The position numbers were made by a program, and so were the translations under genes. A stretch of DNA of 34,187 nt. Source: Methylotuvimicrobium buryatense 5G (GTDB lineage: Bacteria > Pseudomonadota > Gammaproteobacteria > Methylococcales > Methylomonadaceae). How positions within the stretch are numbered: the first letter of the stretch is position 1; each line of letters opens with the position of its first letter. Shown here in pieces: positions 24,493-32,003 of the stretch. The stretch is taken from contig NZ_KB455575.1 in NCBI RefSeq assembly GCF_000341735.1, forward strand, positions 3,971,317 to 4,005,503, in the 5' to 3' direction. Under the pieces are notes generated by a model, which was not told the origin of the DNA, made no database searches, and saw only the letters and a list, made by a program, of their open reading frames with translations.

Positions 24493-24606
24493 CTTGGAAC
24501 CGGCATTGTTTTTCATATCGAAAAATTAGAGCCACGGTGCCAAAAATTTGATGGCTAGCTATTCTAGGTGATAATCACCGAAGTTGAACCCTGTTTAGCC
24601 AAGAAA

Positions 24607-24622
24607 TGCGTATAATGACGCA
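24607..24622 (+). promoter_or_regulatory. -10 box inside a TGCGT-N6-ACGCA inverted repeat
   Basis: TATAAT at 24611-24616 lies within TGCGT (24607-24611) and ACGCA (24618-24622), so a dimeric regulator bound there would cover the promoter of the PP-loop/TusA/CDF operon (start 24661). A further short palindrome, GGTGATAATCACC, is at 24567-24579. No well-spaced -35 box is clear, consistent with activator dependence, but this is inference. Confidence 0.4.
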
Positions 24623-24660
24623 ATTTTTTAAACAAGCATTTTAAACACGATAATAGCGTT

Positions 24661-25704
24661 ATGTCCGAACAAAGAAAAGCGGCGGCATTGATATCCGGAG
24701 GATTGGATTCGATGTTGGCCGCCAAAGTAATCATCGAACAAGGGGTGCATGTCGAAGGCATCAATTTTTTCACCGGCTTCTGCGTGGAGGGACACACGCA
24801 TGCGATTCGCGAACGGGACCGCGCCAAGCCCAAGCGCAATAATTCGCTGTGGGTGGCCGAACAACTCGGCATCAAATTGCACATCGTCGATGTCATCGAG
24901 GAATACAAGGATGTGCTGATCAATCCTAAGCACGGCTACGGCAGTAACATGAATCCTTGTCTGGATTGCAAGATTTTCATGGTCAACAAGGCTAAGCAAT
25001 GGATACAAGAGAACGGCTTCGATTTCATCATCACCGGCGAGGTCATCGGTCAACGGCCGATGTCGCAGCGTAAACAAACGATGCCGATCATCGCGCGCGA
25101 ATCCGGTGCCGACGATTTGCTGCTCAGACCCTTATGCGCCAGAAATCTTCCGGAGACTCTGCCGGAGCGCGAAGGCTGGGTCGACCGCGCCAAATTGTTC
25201 GGCTTTAGCGGACGATCCAGAAAACCGCAAATGGAATTAGCGCAGCAGTTCGGCTTCGTCGATTATGCGCAGCCGGCCGGTGGCTGTTGTTTTTTGACCG
25301 ACGAGAGTTATTCGGCGAAATTAGTCGATTTATGGCAAAACCGGGGTACGAAAGACTACGAACTCGACGATGTAATGTTGTTGAAAGTCGGGAGGCATAT
25401 CCGTCCCAAGTCCAATTTCAAAGTCATCGTCGCGCGCGAGGAGGGCGAGAGCCGTTTTCTCGAAGGCTATAAAAAAGAATTCACCAGCTTGATCAGTAGC
25501 AGTCACAGCGGACCGTTAGCGTTGATCGACGGCGAACCGACCGATGAGGACTTAGCCTTGGCCGGACGCATCATTGCACGTTACGGACAAGGGCGCGATG
25601 CCGATCAGGTCGATATTTTGGTTAGAAGTCAAAAAGGTCTGGAACAAACGATTCAGGTGGCCCCGTTCGCGCCGGAGCAAATTGTCGAGGAGTGGTTCGT
25701 ATGA
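24661..25704 (+). CDS. PP-loop ATPase, tRNA-thiouridylase-like sulfurtransferase
   Basis: A 347-aa cytoplasmic protein of the adenylating PP-loop group, related to MnmA/ThiI-type tRNA sulfurtransferases but shorter and distinct. The PP-loop SGGLDS is at 13-18. Two cysteine pairs follow: CLDC (Cys100, Cys103) and CC in GGCCFLTD (Cys209, Cys210), candidates for sulfur transfer or a metal cluster. The C-terminal part (about 235-345; ELDDVMLLKVGRHIRPKSNF) resembles the NFACT-R/DUF814-like domain seen in predicted thiouridylase subunits. It overlaps the TusA-like gene by ATGA, so activated sulfur is probably delivered by that carrier. The target (a tRNA uridine or another thiolated molecule) is unknown. 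Confidence 0.8.
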   Translation: MSEQRKAAALISGGLDSMLAAKVIIEQGVHVEGINFFTGFCVEGHTHAIRERDRAKPKRNNSLWVAEQLGIKLHIVDVIEEYKDVLINPKHGYGSNMNPCLDCKIFMVNKAKQWIQENGFDFIITGEVIGQRPMSQRKQTMPIIARESGADDLLLRPLCARNLPETLPEREGWVDRAKLFGFSGRSRKPQMELAQQFGFVDYAQPAGGCCFLTDESYSAKLVDLWQNRGTKDYELDDVMLLKVGRHIRPKSNFKVIVAREEGESRFLEGYKKEFTSLISSSHSGPLALIDGEPTDEDLALAGRIIARYGQGRDADQVDILVRSQKGLEQTIQVAPFAPEQIVEEWFV

Positions 25705-25928
25705 GCCGGGAAACCCTAAATGCGCGGCGTCTGCTTTGCCCGTTGCCGGTGATACGAACGCAAGACCGGGTCAAACGCATGGCGGCCGGAGAACAATTGG
25801 AAGTTATTTGCACCGACCCCGGCGTGATGCAGGACATCCCCGCCTGGTGCCGCATCAATGGACACGCGATCCTTGAAACCAAAGCCGAGGACGGCGAATA
25901 TATTATTGTTCTCGAAGTAGGCGAATAA
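25701..25928 (+). CDS. TusA-family sulfur carrier protein
   Basis: A 75-aa protein with the TusA fold: LNARRLLCPLPVIRTQ holds the persulfide-bearing Cys13 in the CPxP motif, and the following helices and strands (MAAGEQLEVICTDPGVMQDIPAWC) match the family. ATG 25701 overlaps the upstream stop (ATGA) and has GAGGAG at the right distance; the GTG at 25692 is rejected. Its stop overlaps the next ATG as TAATG. The neighbourhood suggests it passes sulfur to the PP-loop enzyme; E. coli TusA plays such a role for MnmA through TusBCDE, which are not seen here. Confidence 0.92.
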   Translation: MSRETLNARRLLCPLPVIRTQDRVKRMAAGEQLEVICTDPGVMQDIPAWCRINGHAILETKAEDGEYIIVLEVGE

Positions 25929-27070
25929 TGATCGAAGCGCGCCAGTCAGTCGAATCCGATCGGCTAAAAGCGAAGGTCAGTATCGTTGCTGCATGGACCA
26001 ACCTAGCATTGTCGGTTCTGAAAATCGGCTTCGGTATACTGGGTCAATCGGCGGCCTTGATCGCGGACGGTGTCCACTCCTTATCCGATCTGGTCAGCGA
26101 TTTACTGGTCATTACCGCGATTAAACTGGGCGCGCGAGAGGCCGATTTCGACCACCCGTACGGGCATCGGCGTTACGAGACGATCGCGACGGTCGCGCTA
26201 GGCGTCGGGTTGATTATAGTGGCCGGCGGCATCGCCTATGATGCAATGGAAAGAGTTCGCCAGCCCGAGCGCTTGTTGATGCCGGAATTCGAGGCGATGG
26301 CGATAGCCGCCTTATCGGTATTGACTAACGAATGGCTCTATCAATACACCAAGCGCATTGCCAAGCAAACCCGGTCCAAATTATTACTGGCCAATGCCTG
26401 GCATCATCGTAGCGATGCGATATCTTCGATCGTGGTGATCATCGGCGTGGCCGGCGTTTGGGTCGGTTATGAATATGCCGATGCGGTCGCCGCCGGGATC
26501 GTCGCATTGATGATCGCTAAAATCGGTTTAAGTCTGGTGATTCAAAGCGTCAAGGAGTTGGTCGATACCTCATTGCCCGAGACCTTGATCCGCGAGATAC
26601 GCAGAGTGATCAAAACGACTCCCGGCGTGCGCGGCATTCATCTGCTCAGAACCCGCCAAATGGGCGAAGATGCCTATATCGACGCGCATATCGTCGTCGA
26701 TGCCAGAATCAGCGTTTCCGAAGGACATATGATCGGCGATGCGGTCCGGCAAAATCTGAAAGCCGAATTCGACGACGTGGTCGACGTATTGGTCCATGTC
26801 GACCCCGAAGACGACGAATTCATCGACGAGCCGGTCGATGTGTTGCGTGCGGATGTGCAGGGTTACTTGCGTAACTATCTGGCCGAATTATTCGAAGATA
26901 TCGAAGATTTCAAGATTCATTATCTGGAAGGGACAATCGAAATCGAAGTGATTTTGCCGCATCTGATGGGAAGTCAGCCGGAACGGATGGAAAAAGTTAA
27001 GCAACAATGCGCGCTGATGCAAGGCGCGTTTCCCAACATTAGCAAAATAAGCGTTTTATTGAAGATTTAG
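25928..27070 (+). CDS. Cation diffusion facilitator metal exporter with extra C-terminal domain
   Basis: Inner-membrane proton-coupled divalent metal exporter of the CDF family, 380 aa, with about six membrane helices in residues 15-215. The metal site residues are present: His50 and Asp54 in VHSLSD (helix 2) and His159 and Asp163 in HHRSD (helix 5), the HX3D/HX3D arrangement typical of zinc-type members. DFDHPYGHRRYE is the conserved loop. A cytosolic ferredoxin-like domain spans about 215-295. A further 85 residues (VDVLRADVQGYL to the end) extend beyond the usual 300-residue family length and look like a second domain of alternating helix and strand. It starts at the last base of the TusA-like stop (TAATG). 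Link to sulfur transfer is inferred from the coupling only. Confidence 0.9.
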   Translation: MIEARQSVESDRLKAKVSIVAAWTNLALSVLKIGFGILGQSAALIADGVHSLSDLVSDLLVITAIKLGAREADFDHPYGHRRYETIATVALGVGLIIVAGGIAYDAMERVRQPERLLMPEFEAMAIAALSVLTNEWLYQYTKRIAKQTRSKLLLANAWHHRSDAISSIVVIIGVAGVWVGYEYADAVAAGIVALMIAKIGLSLVIQSVKELVDTSLPETLIREIRRVIKTTPGVRGIHLLRTRQMGEDAYIDAHIVVDARISVSEGHMIGDAVRQNLKAEFDDVVDVLVHVDPEDDEFIDEPVDVLRADVQGYLRNYLAELFEDIEDFKIHYLEGTIEIEVILPHLMGSQPERMEKVKQQCALMQGAFPNISKISVLLKI

Positions 27071-27260
27071 TATCTAATCAGTGTATGTGGTTGGTGTCAG
27101 GCATTAATTTCTAAGGACGCGTGAATATATCCCTGTAAGCTCTGACTGCAACGTCCTGTTGCAGACTGCCTTATAAATTAATGCTCGACATCTTCTTACT
27201 TATCCTAATGATTATGAAAAAGCTGTCATCACACTGGCAAATAAGAGTGCGAGGGGTGGG
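27071..27260. other. Gene-less stretch after the CDF gene
   Basis: Contains GGTTGGTGTCAGGCAT (27091-27106), the inverse of 9219-9234, and a small hairpin CTGCAAC/GTTGCAG (27146-27152 with 27158-27164, loop GTCCT) that may end the operon transcript, although no U-tract follows. Then family A copy 4 begins at 27261. No gene seen. Confidence 0.5.
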
Positions 27261-27365
27261 GAGGGTACGGTTACTCGCCCGACAGGACGCCGTGAATACG
27301 TCCATGTAGGCTCGACGGCGGCTTTCCCTGCCGCCGACGCCTGTCGGTCGAGCAACCGCACCCTC
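27261..27365 (-). repeat. Dispersed palindromic repeat family A, copy 4 (inverted)
   Basis: A 105-bp copy in the same orientation as that at 24339, ends GAGGGTACGGTTACTCGCCC and CGAGCAACCGCACCCTC, internal GGCGGC/GCCGCC hairpin complete. The right flank (ATATCGAAAAATTAGATAAA, 27400-27419) is the inverse of the left flank of copy 2. It sits about 110 bp before argJ. Confidence 0.85.
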
Positions 27366-27473
27366 TCCGGAGCCGGCATTTTCTCTGCCGAGCTTCTTAT
27401 ATCGAAAAATTAGATAAAGAGCCAAAATCTACTAACTTTCACAGTAACAATTACAAGATTTAAAGGAGTCTAT

Positions 27474-28688
27474 ATGGCGGTGGGGCAGGTGACGTTTCCG
27501 GTAATGCACCAGGTGGACGGGATTGAGTTGGGCACGGCGTGCGCGGGCATCAAGCAAACGCAACGCGACGATCTGTTGCTCATACAAATGCGCGAAGGAT
27601 CGACTTGCGCGGCGGTGTTTACACAGAACGCGTTTTGCGCGGCTCCGGTAGTTGTCGCGAAGGAGCATTTACAACAGGCCCCGCGTTGGCTGCTGATTAA
27701 TTCCGGTAACGCCAATGCCGGCACCGGAAAAAGGGGGCTTGACGATGCCTTGTCGACCTGCGCGGACTTGGCAGAACTTGCCGGCGCGGATGCCCGGCAA
27801 GTTCTGCCGTTTTCGACCGGCGTGATCGGCGAACCGTTGGCCGTCGATAAAATCAAGGCGGCTTTACCGAAGGCCTTTGCCAATCTGGCCGAGGATCATT
27901 GGGAACAGGCCGCGCGCGCGATCATGACCACCGATACCTTTCCGAAAGGTGCATCGTTTACTCTCGAAATCGGCGGCGAGACGATCACGTTGACCGGCAT
28001 ATCCAAAGGCGCGGGCATGATTCAGCCGAACATGGCGACGATGCTGTCTTTCATCGCGACCGATGCCAAAATCGAGCGGGAATTGCTGCAGGCTTGTTTA
28101 GCGCGCGCCACCGAGTTATCGTTCAACCGCATAACCGTCGACGGCGATACCTCGACCAACGACGCCTGCGTCTTGATGGCCAGCGGCTGTTCCAAAGTAC
28201 CCGAATTGACCGAAGGCAGCCCGGCCTACCAAGTCTTTGCCGACGCCGTGTTGAAGATTTGCAAGCAACTCAGCGAAGCGATCGTCCGGGACGGCGAAGG
28301 CGCGACCAAGTTGATGCGAATCGTTATAAATCAAGCCTTAGATGATGAAGAGGCCGTGCGCGTCGCCAAGACCATAGCCCATTCGCCGCTGGTCAAGACC
28401 GCGTTTTTTGCCAGCGATCCGAATTGGGGTCGCATTCTGGCGGCGGTCGGCAGGGCCGGCGTCGACAACATGGACCTGGAGCGGGTCGATATACACCTGG
28501 GCGACGTGTGCATCGTGCGCGGCGGCGGCCGCGCCGAAGACTATACCGAAGCGGCCGGCCAGCGAGTGATGAACGAACCGGAAATTACCGTAACCGTAAC
28601 GCTCGGACGCGGCAGCGCCTCGCAAGAAGTCTTGACCTGTGATTTTTCCTACGACTATGTGCGGATCAATGCGGAGTATCGGACTTAG
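27474..28688 (+). CDS. argJ: Bifunctional ornithine acetyltransferase / N-acetylglutamate synthase
   Basis: ArgJ moves the acetyl group from N-acetylornithine to glutamate in the cyclic arginine pathway and can also make N-acetylglutamate from acetyl-CoA. At 404 aa it has the normal length. The autoproteolysis and nucleophile site is GAGMIQPNMATML, with Thr189 becoming the N-terminus of the beta chain; upstream GVIGEPL and later DGDTSTNDAC and SDPNWGRI are also family landmarks. ATG 27474 has AAGGAG seven bases upstream. The stop at 28686-28688 abuts a heptamer tandem array, so the array lies in the 3' untranslated region. No other arg genes are adjacent. Confidence 0.96.
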   Translation: MAVGQVTFPVMHQVDGIELGTACAGIKQTQRDDLLLIQMREGSTCAAVFTQNAFCAAPVVVAKEHLQQAPRWLLINSGNANAGTGKRGLDDALSTCADLAELAGADARQVLPFSTGVIGEPLAVDKIKAALPKAFANLAEDHWEQAARAIMTTDTFPKGASFTLEIGGETITLTGISKGAGMIQPNMATMLSFIATDAKIERELLQACLARATELSFNRITVDGDTSTNDACVLMASGCSKVPELTEGSPAYQVFADAVLKICKQLSEAIVRDGEGATKLMRIVINQALDDEEAVRVAKTIAHSPLVKTAFFASDPNWGRILAAVGRAGVDNMDLERVDIHLGDVCIVRGGGRAEDYTEAAGQRVMNEPEITVTVTLGRGSASQEVLTCDFSYDYVRINAEYRT

Positions 28689-28849
28689 GTGAAAGGTGAA
28701 AGGTGAAAGGTGAAAGGTTAAAGGTTAAAGGTGAAAGGTGAAAGGTGAAAGGTTAAAGGTTAAAGGTTAAAGGTTAAAGGTTAAAGGTTAAAGGTTAAAG
28801 GTTAAAGGTTAAAGGTGAAAGAGGAAAGAGGAAAGAGGAAAGAGGAAAG
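28689..28849 (+). repeat. Tandem heptamer array, 23 units
   Basis: Exactly 23 contiguous 7-bp units (161 bp) start at the base after the argJ stop. The order is 4 GTGAAAG, 2 GTTAAAG, 3 GTGAAAG, 9 GTTAAAG, 1 GTGAAAG and 4 AGGAAAG. The strand is strongly purine-rich. Block-like distribution of variants indicates growth by slippage or unequal exchange. A variable-number locus between strains is expected. Confidence 0.95.
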
Positions 28850-28851
28850 GA

Positions 28852-28932
28852 AGCCCGGCGCTCTGTGGGAGCGATCCCCAGATCGCGATTTCGAAGCCCG
28901 AGAGTGTTAAGTGACAATAAATGTTATCGAGG
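28852..28932 (+). repeat. Dispersed repeat family H, copy 2
   Basis: CTGTGGGAGCGATCCC, then GATCGCGATTTCGAAG and GACAATAAATGTTATCGAGG, similar to 22332-22411 over about 80 bp in the same orientation. Confidence 0.75.
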
Positions 28933-28942
28933 TCTCATTTTC

Positions 28943-29032
28943 TCGTTCCCAAACTCTGTTTGGGAATGTCTACCCGGACGCTCTGCGTCTAACAACGCGG
29001 AGCGTTGCGGTATGAATTCCCACGGAGACCCT
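28943..29032. repeat. CGTTCCCAAACTCTGTTTGGGAATG-type palindromic repeat
   Basis: A perfect 9-bp hairpin, TTCCCAAAC (28946-28954) with GTTTGGGAA (28958-28966), is followed by an imperfect palindrome around ACGCTCTGCGT and CGCGGAGCGT (28979-29005) and a final AATTCCCACGGAG. This is the form of repeats scattered through many methanotroph-like genomes. Only one copy is in the window. Confidence 0.6.
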
Positions 29033-29045
29033 AGGAACTAGCCCT

Positions 29046-29301
29046 GTAGGATGGGTAGGAGCGTAGCGGAAACCCATCATGGTCTCCCTCGAACGCCAAA
29101 AAAACATAGCGGACGGATTGATAAAACCCGTCCGAAGAAAGAACAGGCGGCGGTGAAAAACGATGGGTTTCGGCTTCCGCCTCTACCCATCCTACGCAAG
29201 AGCCGCTATGCGGGATGTGCTGAGCTGTTTTTATCGTTCCTACGCTCCAGCGTCCAGTAAGGCCGTAGGATGGGTAGCAGCGAAGCGGAAACCCATCATG
29301 G
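29046..29301. repeat. GTAGGATGGGT repeat (family C): full unit plus extra arm
   Basis: A left arm (29046-29082, GTAGGATGGGTAGGAGCG to CCCATCATGG), about 80 bp of core with ATTGATAAAACCCGTCCG, and an inverted right arm (29161-29195, CGATGGGTTTCGGCTTCC to CATCCTAC) make a unit of about 150 bp with terminal inverted repeats. A further left arm stands at 29264-29301. These repeats and the preceding ones fill the gap between argJ and the MutT-ThiE gene. Confidence 0.85.
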
Positions 29302-29396
29302 GGCACGATAAACGGTAGGGAAACAATACGGAGCCATTCGAATAGTCCCCATAGCGTGAAAACCATTTGAAACAGCATCAACAAGAACAACAACTT

Positions 29397-30335
29397 ATGA
29401 AATCGGTTTTAGAAGTCGCCGTTGGCGCGGTTGTCGACCGGCACGGTAAAATTCTGATCGCCAAGCGCCCCGACGATAAACATCAAGGCGGCCTATGGGA
29501 ATTTCCGGGCGGTAAAATCGAGCCGGGCGAAACGCAGCGTCAAGCATTGGACCGCGAGCTCCATGAAGAACTGGCCATCGACGTTAAAACCGCAACGCCG
29601 CTGATCACGATTCATCACGACTACCCGGACCTCAGCGTAAGACTCAAAGTTTGGCGGATCGACCGGTTCGAAGGCGACCCGCATGGCAGAGAAGGACAAG
29701 CGGTCGAGTGGGTCGCTCCGACCGATCTTCAAAACTATTCCTTTCCGGCGGCGAATCGTCCGATCGTGACCGCGCTCCGCCTGCCGCCGTTTTATGCCAT
29801 CCTGGACGACAGCACCCCCTCGGCGTTATTCTCTAACTTAAAAACCATTCTCGCCAACGGCATCAAACTGATTCAATTGCGCTTGAAAAAAGTAACGGCC
29901 GGCGAAGCGGCAGAATTTATCGCGCGCATCCTTCCTTTATGCCGCCGTCATGGCGCATCAGTCTTGCTCAACTCGGCCGTATCCGGAATCGAGGCGAGTG
30001 CAATAGACGGCATACATTTAACCGGAAAGGATTTAATGGCGTTACGCGAACGGCCGGACAGCCAAGGCTGGCTGGCCGCCTCTTGCCATAATGAAGCGGA
30101 ACTGCGCCATGCCGAAACCGTCGGCGTCGATTTTGCCGTCTTGGCGCCGGTATTGCCGACCGCCACGCATCCGGGAGCCCGAATACTCGGTTGGCAAGGC
30201 TTTACAGCGCTCGCCGAAACCGCGAATATTCCGGTTTTCGGCTTGGGAGGCTTAGCAAAGGACGATCTGGCGCGAGTCCGTGAAGCCGGCGGCCAAGGCG
30301 TGGCCGGTATCCGGGCGTTCATCGAAACAGAATAA
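29397..30335 (+). CDS. MutT Nudix hydrolase fused to ThiE/TenI-like domain
   Basis: A 312-aa two-domain protein. Residues 1-130 are a MutT-type Nudix hydrolase that removes 8-oxo-dGTP from the nucleotide pool: the Nudix box runs from Gly39 (GGKIEPGETQRQALDRELHEE), keeping Glu45, Arg53, Glu54, Glu57 and Glu58, with Ala60 in place of the late Gly. Residues about 133-312 form a thiamine-phosphate-synthase-like TIM barrel (FYAILDD, IKLIQLRLKK, GIHLTGKDLM, VDFAVLAPVLPTATHPG, PVFGLGGL). This fusion is known in many gammaproteobacteria and its ThiE half may be degenerate. ATG 29397 is favoured over the TTG at 29367 because MutT homologues start at this point; no strong ribosome site is seen for either. 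Confidence 0.92.
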   Translation: MKSVLEVAVGAVVDRHGKILIAKRPDDKHQGGLWEFPGGKIEPGETQRQALDRELHEELAIDVKTATPLITIHHDYPDLSVRLKVWRIDRFEGDPHGREGQAVEWVAPTDLQNYSFPAANRPIVTALRLPPFYAILDDSTPSALFSNLKTILANGIKLIQLRLKKVTAGEAAEFIARILPLCRRHGASVLLNSAVSGIEASAIDGIHLTGKDLMALRERPDSQGWLAASCHNEAELRHAETVGVDFAVLAPVLPTATHPGARILGWQGFTALAETANIPVFGLGGLAKDDLARVREAGGQGVAGIRAFIETE

Positions 30336-30363
30336 AAGCGTTCCCATGTTCCGGCATTCAGCA

Positions 30364-30553
30364 GTAGGATGGGTAGGAGCGAAGCGGAAACCCATCATGG
30401 GCGCCCGCAAACGGCAGGAAAACCTTACGCGGCCGAATCGATAAAACTCGCCCGACGGGGAATAGGAGTTTAAAAACCCGTATGGCGGAGGATTTGCCGG
30501 CGGGGTGAAAACGATGGGTTTCGGCTTCCGCCTCTACCCATCCTACGCAAGAA
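30364..30553. repeat. GTAGGATGGGT repeat (family C), full unit
   Basis: A left arm (30364-30401), a core with CTTACGCGGCCGAATCGATA (30425-30444), and an inverted right arm (30511-30545) followed by GCAAGAACGG. The core matches that of the unit at 33988-34100, so the element is a defined unit and not a chance pair of arms. It is most of the gap between the MutT-ThiE gene and the thioredoxin/DsbD-like gene. Confidence 0.85.
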
Positions 30554-30632
30554 CGGCGATGCAGGGTGTGCTGTAGGGAACCCCGCACACAACCGGCACC
30601 CCAACAGTTTAAGACCCTAAAAGGCAAAACCA

Positions 30633-31913
30633 ATGCGATTCGACCCCCCTCGATTTTTCTTGATAATGTTCTTGCTGACGCTCCTAAGCCAAACGGTTAC
30701 GGCAAAGACCGACCCTGAACTCGTCATGGACGTGTTTTGGGGTCAAAACTGTCCTCATTGCCTGGATCAAAAGCCCTTTCTGAGCGAATTGGCAGCCCGT
30801 TACCCGCAATTGCAAGTCCGGCAGCATGAAGTGTGGCGCAACCGCTTCAACCGGGAACTCTTTCAATTGACCGCGCGAGAACACGGCGTAGAAGCCGGCA
30901 GCGTGCCCGCCGTATTTGTCGACGGCAAGGTTTTTTTCGGCGATGCGCCGTTTATCCGGAAACAAATCGAAGATACGGTTAGGGCCTCCCTAAACCGAAA
31001 GCAGCAGCCGGACGACAGGCTAAAGGAAACGTTGGCGCAGCAGTCTCAAACTGACCGAGGATCGCCAACTAACGTCTCAACTACAATCGACGTCCCCTGG
31101 CTCGGCACCATAGACCTGGTCCGGCAACCGCTGATATTCAGCACCCTCTTGATTGCCTTTGTCGACGGCTTTAATCCATGTTCGTTATGGGTGTTGACGC
31201 TGCTGTTAGGCATGGTGATACATTCAGGCTCCAGAAAACGAATGTTGCTGGTCGGCCTGGTGTTCTTGTTCACCACGGCAACCCTCTACGGCGCCTTTGT
31301 CGCCGGCGTCTTTAAAGTGCTGGGCTATGTCGCCTATCTAATCTGGGTGCAGTGGCTGGTGGCCTTGTTCGCACTGCTATTCGGTTTGGTCAATGTCAAA
31401 GATTATTTTTGGTTTAAAAAAGGCATTTCGTTCACGATATCGGACAAACATAAACCGGGTATTTATCAATCGATAAGAGGCTTGTTGAATCCGGAAACAA
31501 AAGGTCTTGCGCTCGCGGGCGCTACCTTCGTCATGGCCTCGGGCATCGCATTGGTCGAATTGCCTTGTACGGCAGGCTTTCCGGTGATATGGAGTCAACT
31601 GGTCAGATCGCAGCAAGTCGGCACGATGGAATTTTTAGGCTTATTGCTGATTTATCTATTGATCTATCTTTCGATCGAAATCATTATTTTTTTGACGGCC
31701 TTGATAACGCTGAAAAGGCAAAAATTTGAAGAAAAGCACGGTCAAACGCTCAAACTTATCGGCGGCATGATCATGATCGCGCTGGGGATCGTCATGATCG
31801 TCGCCCCGGATATGATGAACGATCTCACCGGAACCTTAATCGTATTCTCGGCCGCCTTGTTCGCGGCGGCAGTAATCATACTCGTCCAAAAAATGCGAAC
31901 CGATGCGGAATAA
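30633..31913 (+). CDS. Thioredoxin-like domain fused to DsbD/CcdA-like membrane reductant conduit
   Basis: A 426-aa membrane protein for thiol-disulfide exchange. A signal peptide or anchor (residues 7-24) leads into a thioredoxin-fold domain (about 28-120) with the redox motif Cys40-Pro-His-Cys43 and the cis-Pro segment SVPAVF near 90-95. After a polar linker, about six to eight membrane helices follow (165-420), with one cysteine in FNPCS (Cys183) and another in ELPCTAGF (Cys312), positions resembling the paired cysteines that carry electrons across the membrane in DsbD and CcdA. The fused domain would be the periplasmic electron acceptor. Possible jobs are cytochrome c maturation or copper-site thiol reduction; none is proven. 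AAGG lies upstream of ATG 30633. A Cys/His-rich membrane protein is next. Confidence 0.85.
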   Translation: MRFDPPRFFLIMFLLTLLSQTVTAKTDPELVMDVFWGQNCPHCLDQKPFLSELAARYPQLQVRQHEVWRNRFNRELFQLTAREHGVEAGSVPAVFVDGKVFFGDAPFIRKQIEDTVRASLNRKQQPDDRLKETLAQQSQTDRGSPTNVSTTIDVPWLGTIDLVRQPLIFSTLLIAFVDGFNPCSLWVLTLLLGMVIHSGSRKRMLLVGLVFLFTTATLYGAFVAGVFKVLGYVAYLIWVQWLVALFALLFGLVNVKDYFWFKKGISFTISDKHKPGIYQSIRGLLNPETKGLALAGATFVMASGIALVELPCTAGFPVIWSQLVRSQQVGTMEFLGLLLIYLLIYLSIEIIIFLTALITLKRQKFEEKHGQTLKLIGGMIMIALGIVMIVAPDMMNDLTGTLIVFSAALFAAAVIILVQKMRTDAE

Positions 31914-31925
31914 GCCGTATAGCGC

Positions 31926-31962
31926 AGTAGGATGGCTAGCAGCAAAGCGGAAACCCATCATG
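31926..31962 (+). repeat. GTAGGATGG repeat (family C), single degenerate arm
   Basis: GTAGGATGGCTAGCAGCAAA followed by GCGGAAACCCATCATG is one arm with a GGGT to GGCT change, located between the DsbD-like gene and the Cys/His-rich membrane protein gene. Confidence 0.75.
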
Positions 31963-32003
31963 ACAGCCATTGCAAAAGATGCGTCTAAAACAAGATTGTC
32001 GTA

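Noticed and set aside
24219-24506. Minus-strand open frames containing RRRAYMDVFTASCRAS (also at 27171-27425)
   Set aside because: The shared peptide is the translation of the family A repeat in several unrelated contexts; no ribosome site, and the frames begin and end at random in the flanks.
24661-25704. MnmA or QueC (7-cyano-7-deazaguanine synthase)
   Set aside because: It has the PP-loop but not the MnmA catalytic arrangement as I know it; QueC zinc motif (CXXC with further Cys at the end) is not present, and the C-terminal domain differs.
28689-28849. CRISPR array
   Set aside because: The units are contiguous 7-mers without spacers, so it is a simple tandem repeat.
29367-29396. Longer N-terminus of the MutT-ThiE protein from TTG 29367
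   Set aside because: The extra ten residues (KQHQQEQQL) have no family counterpart and MutT homologues begin at the ATG 29397.
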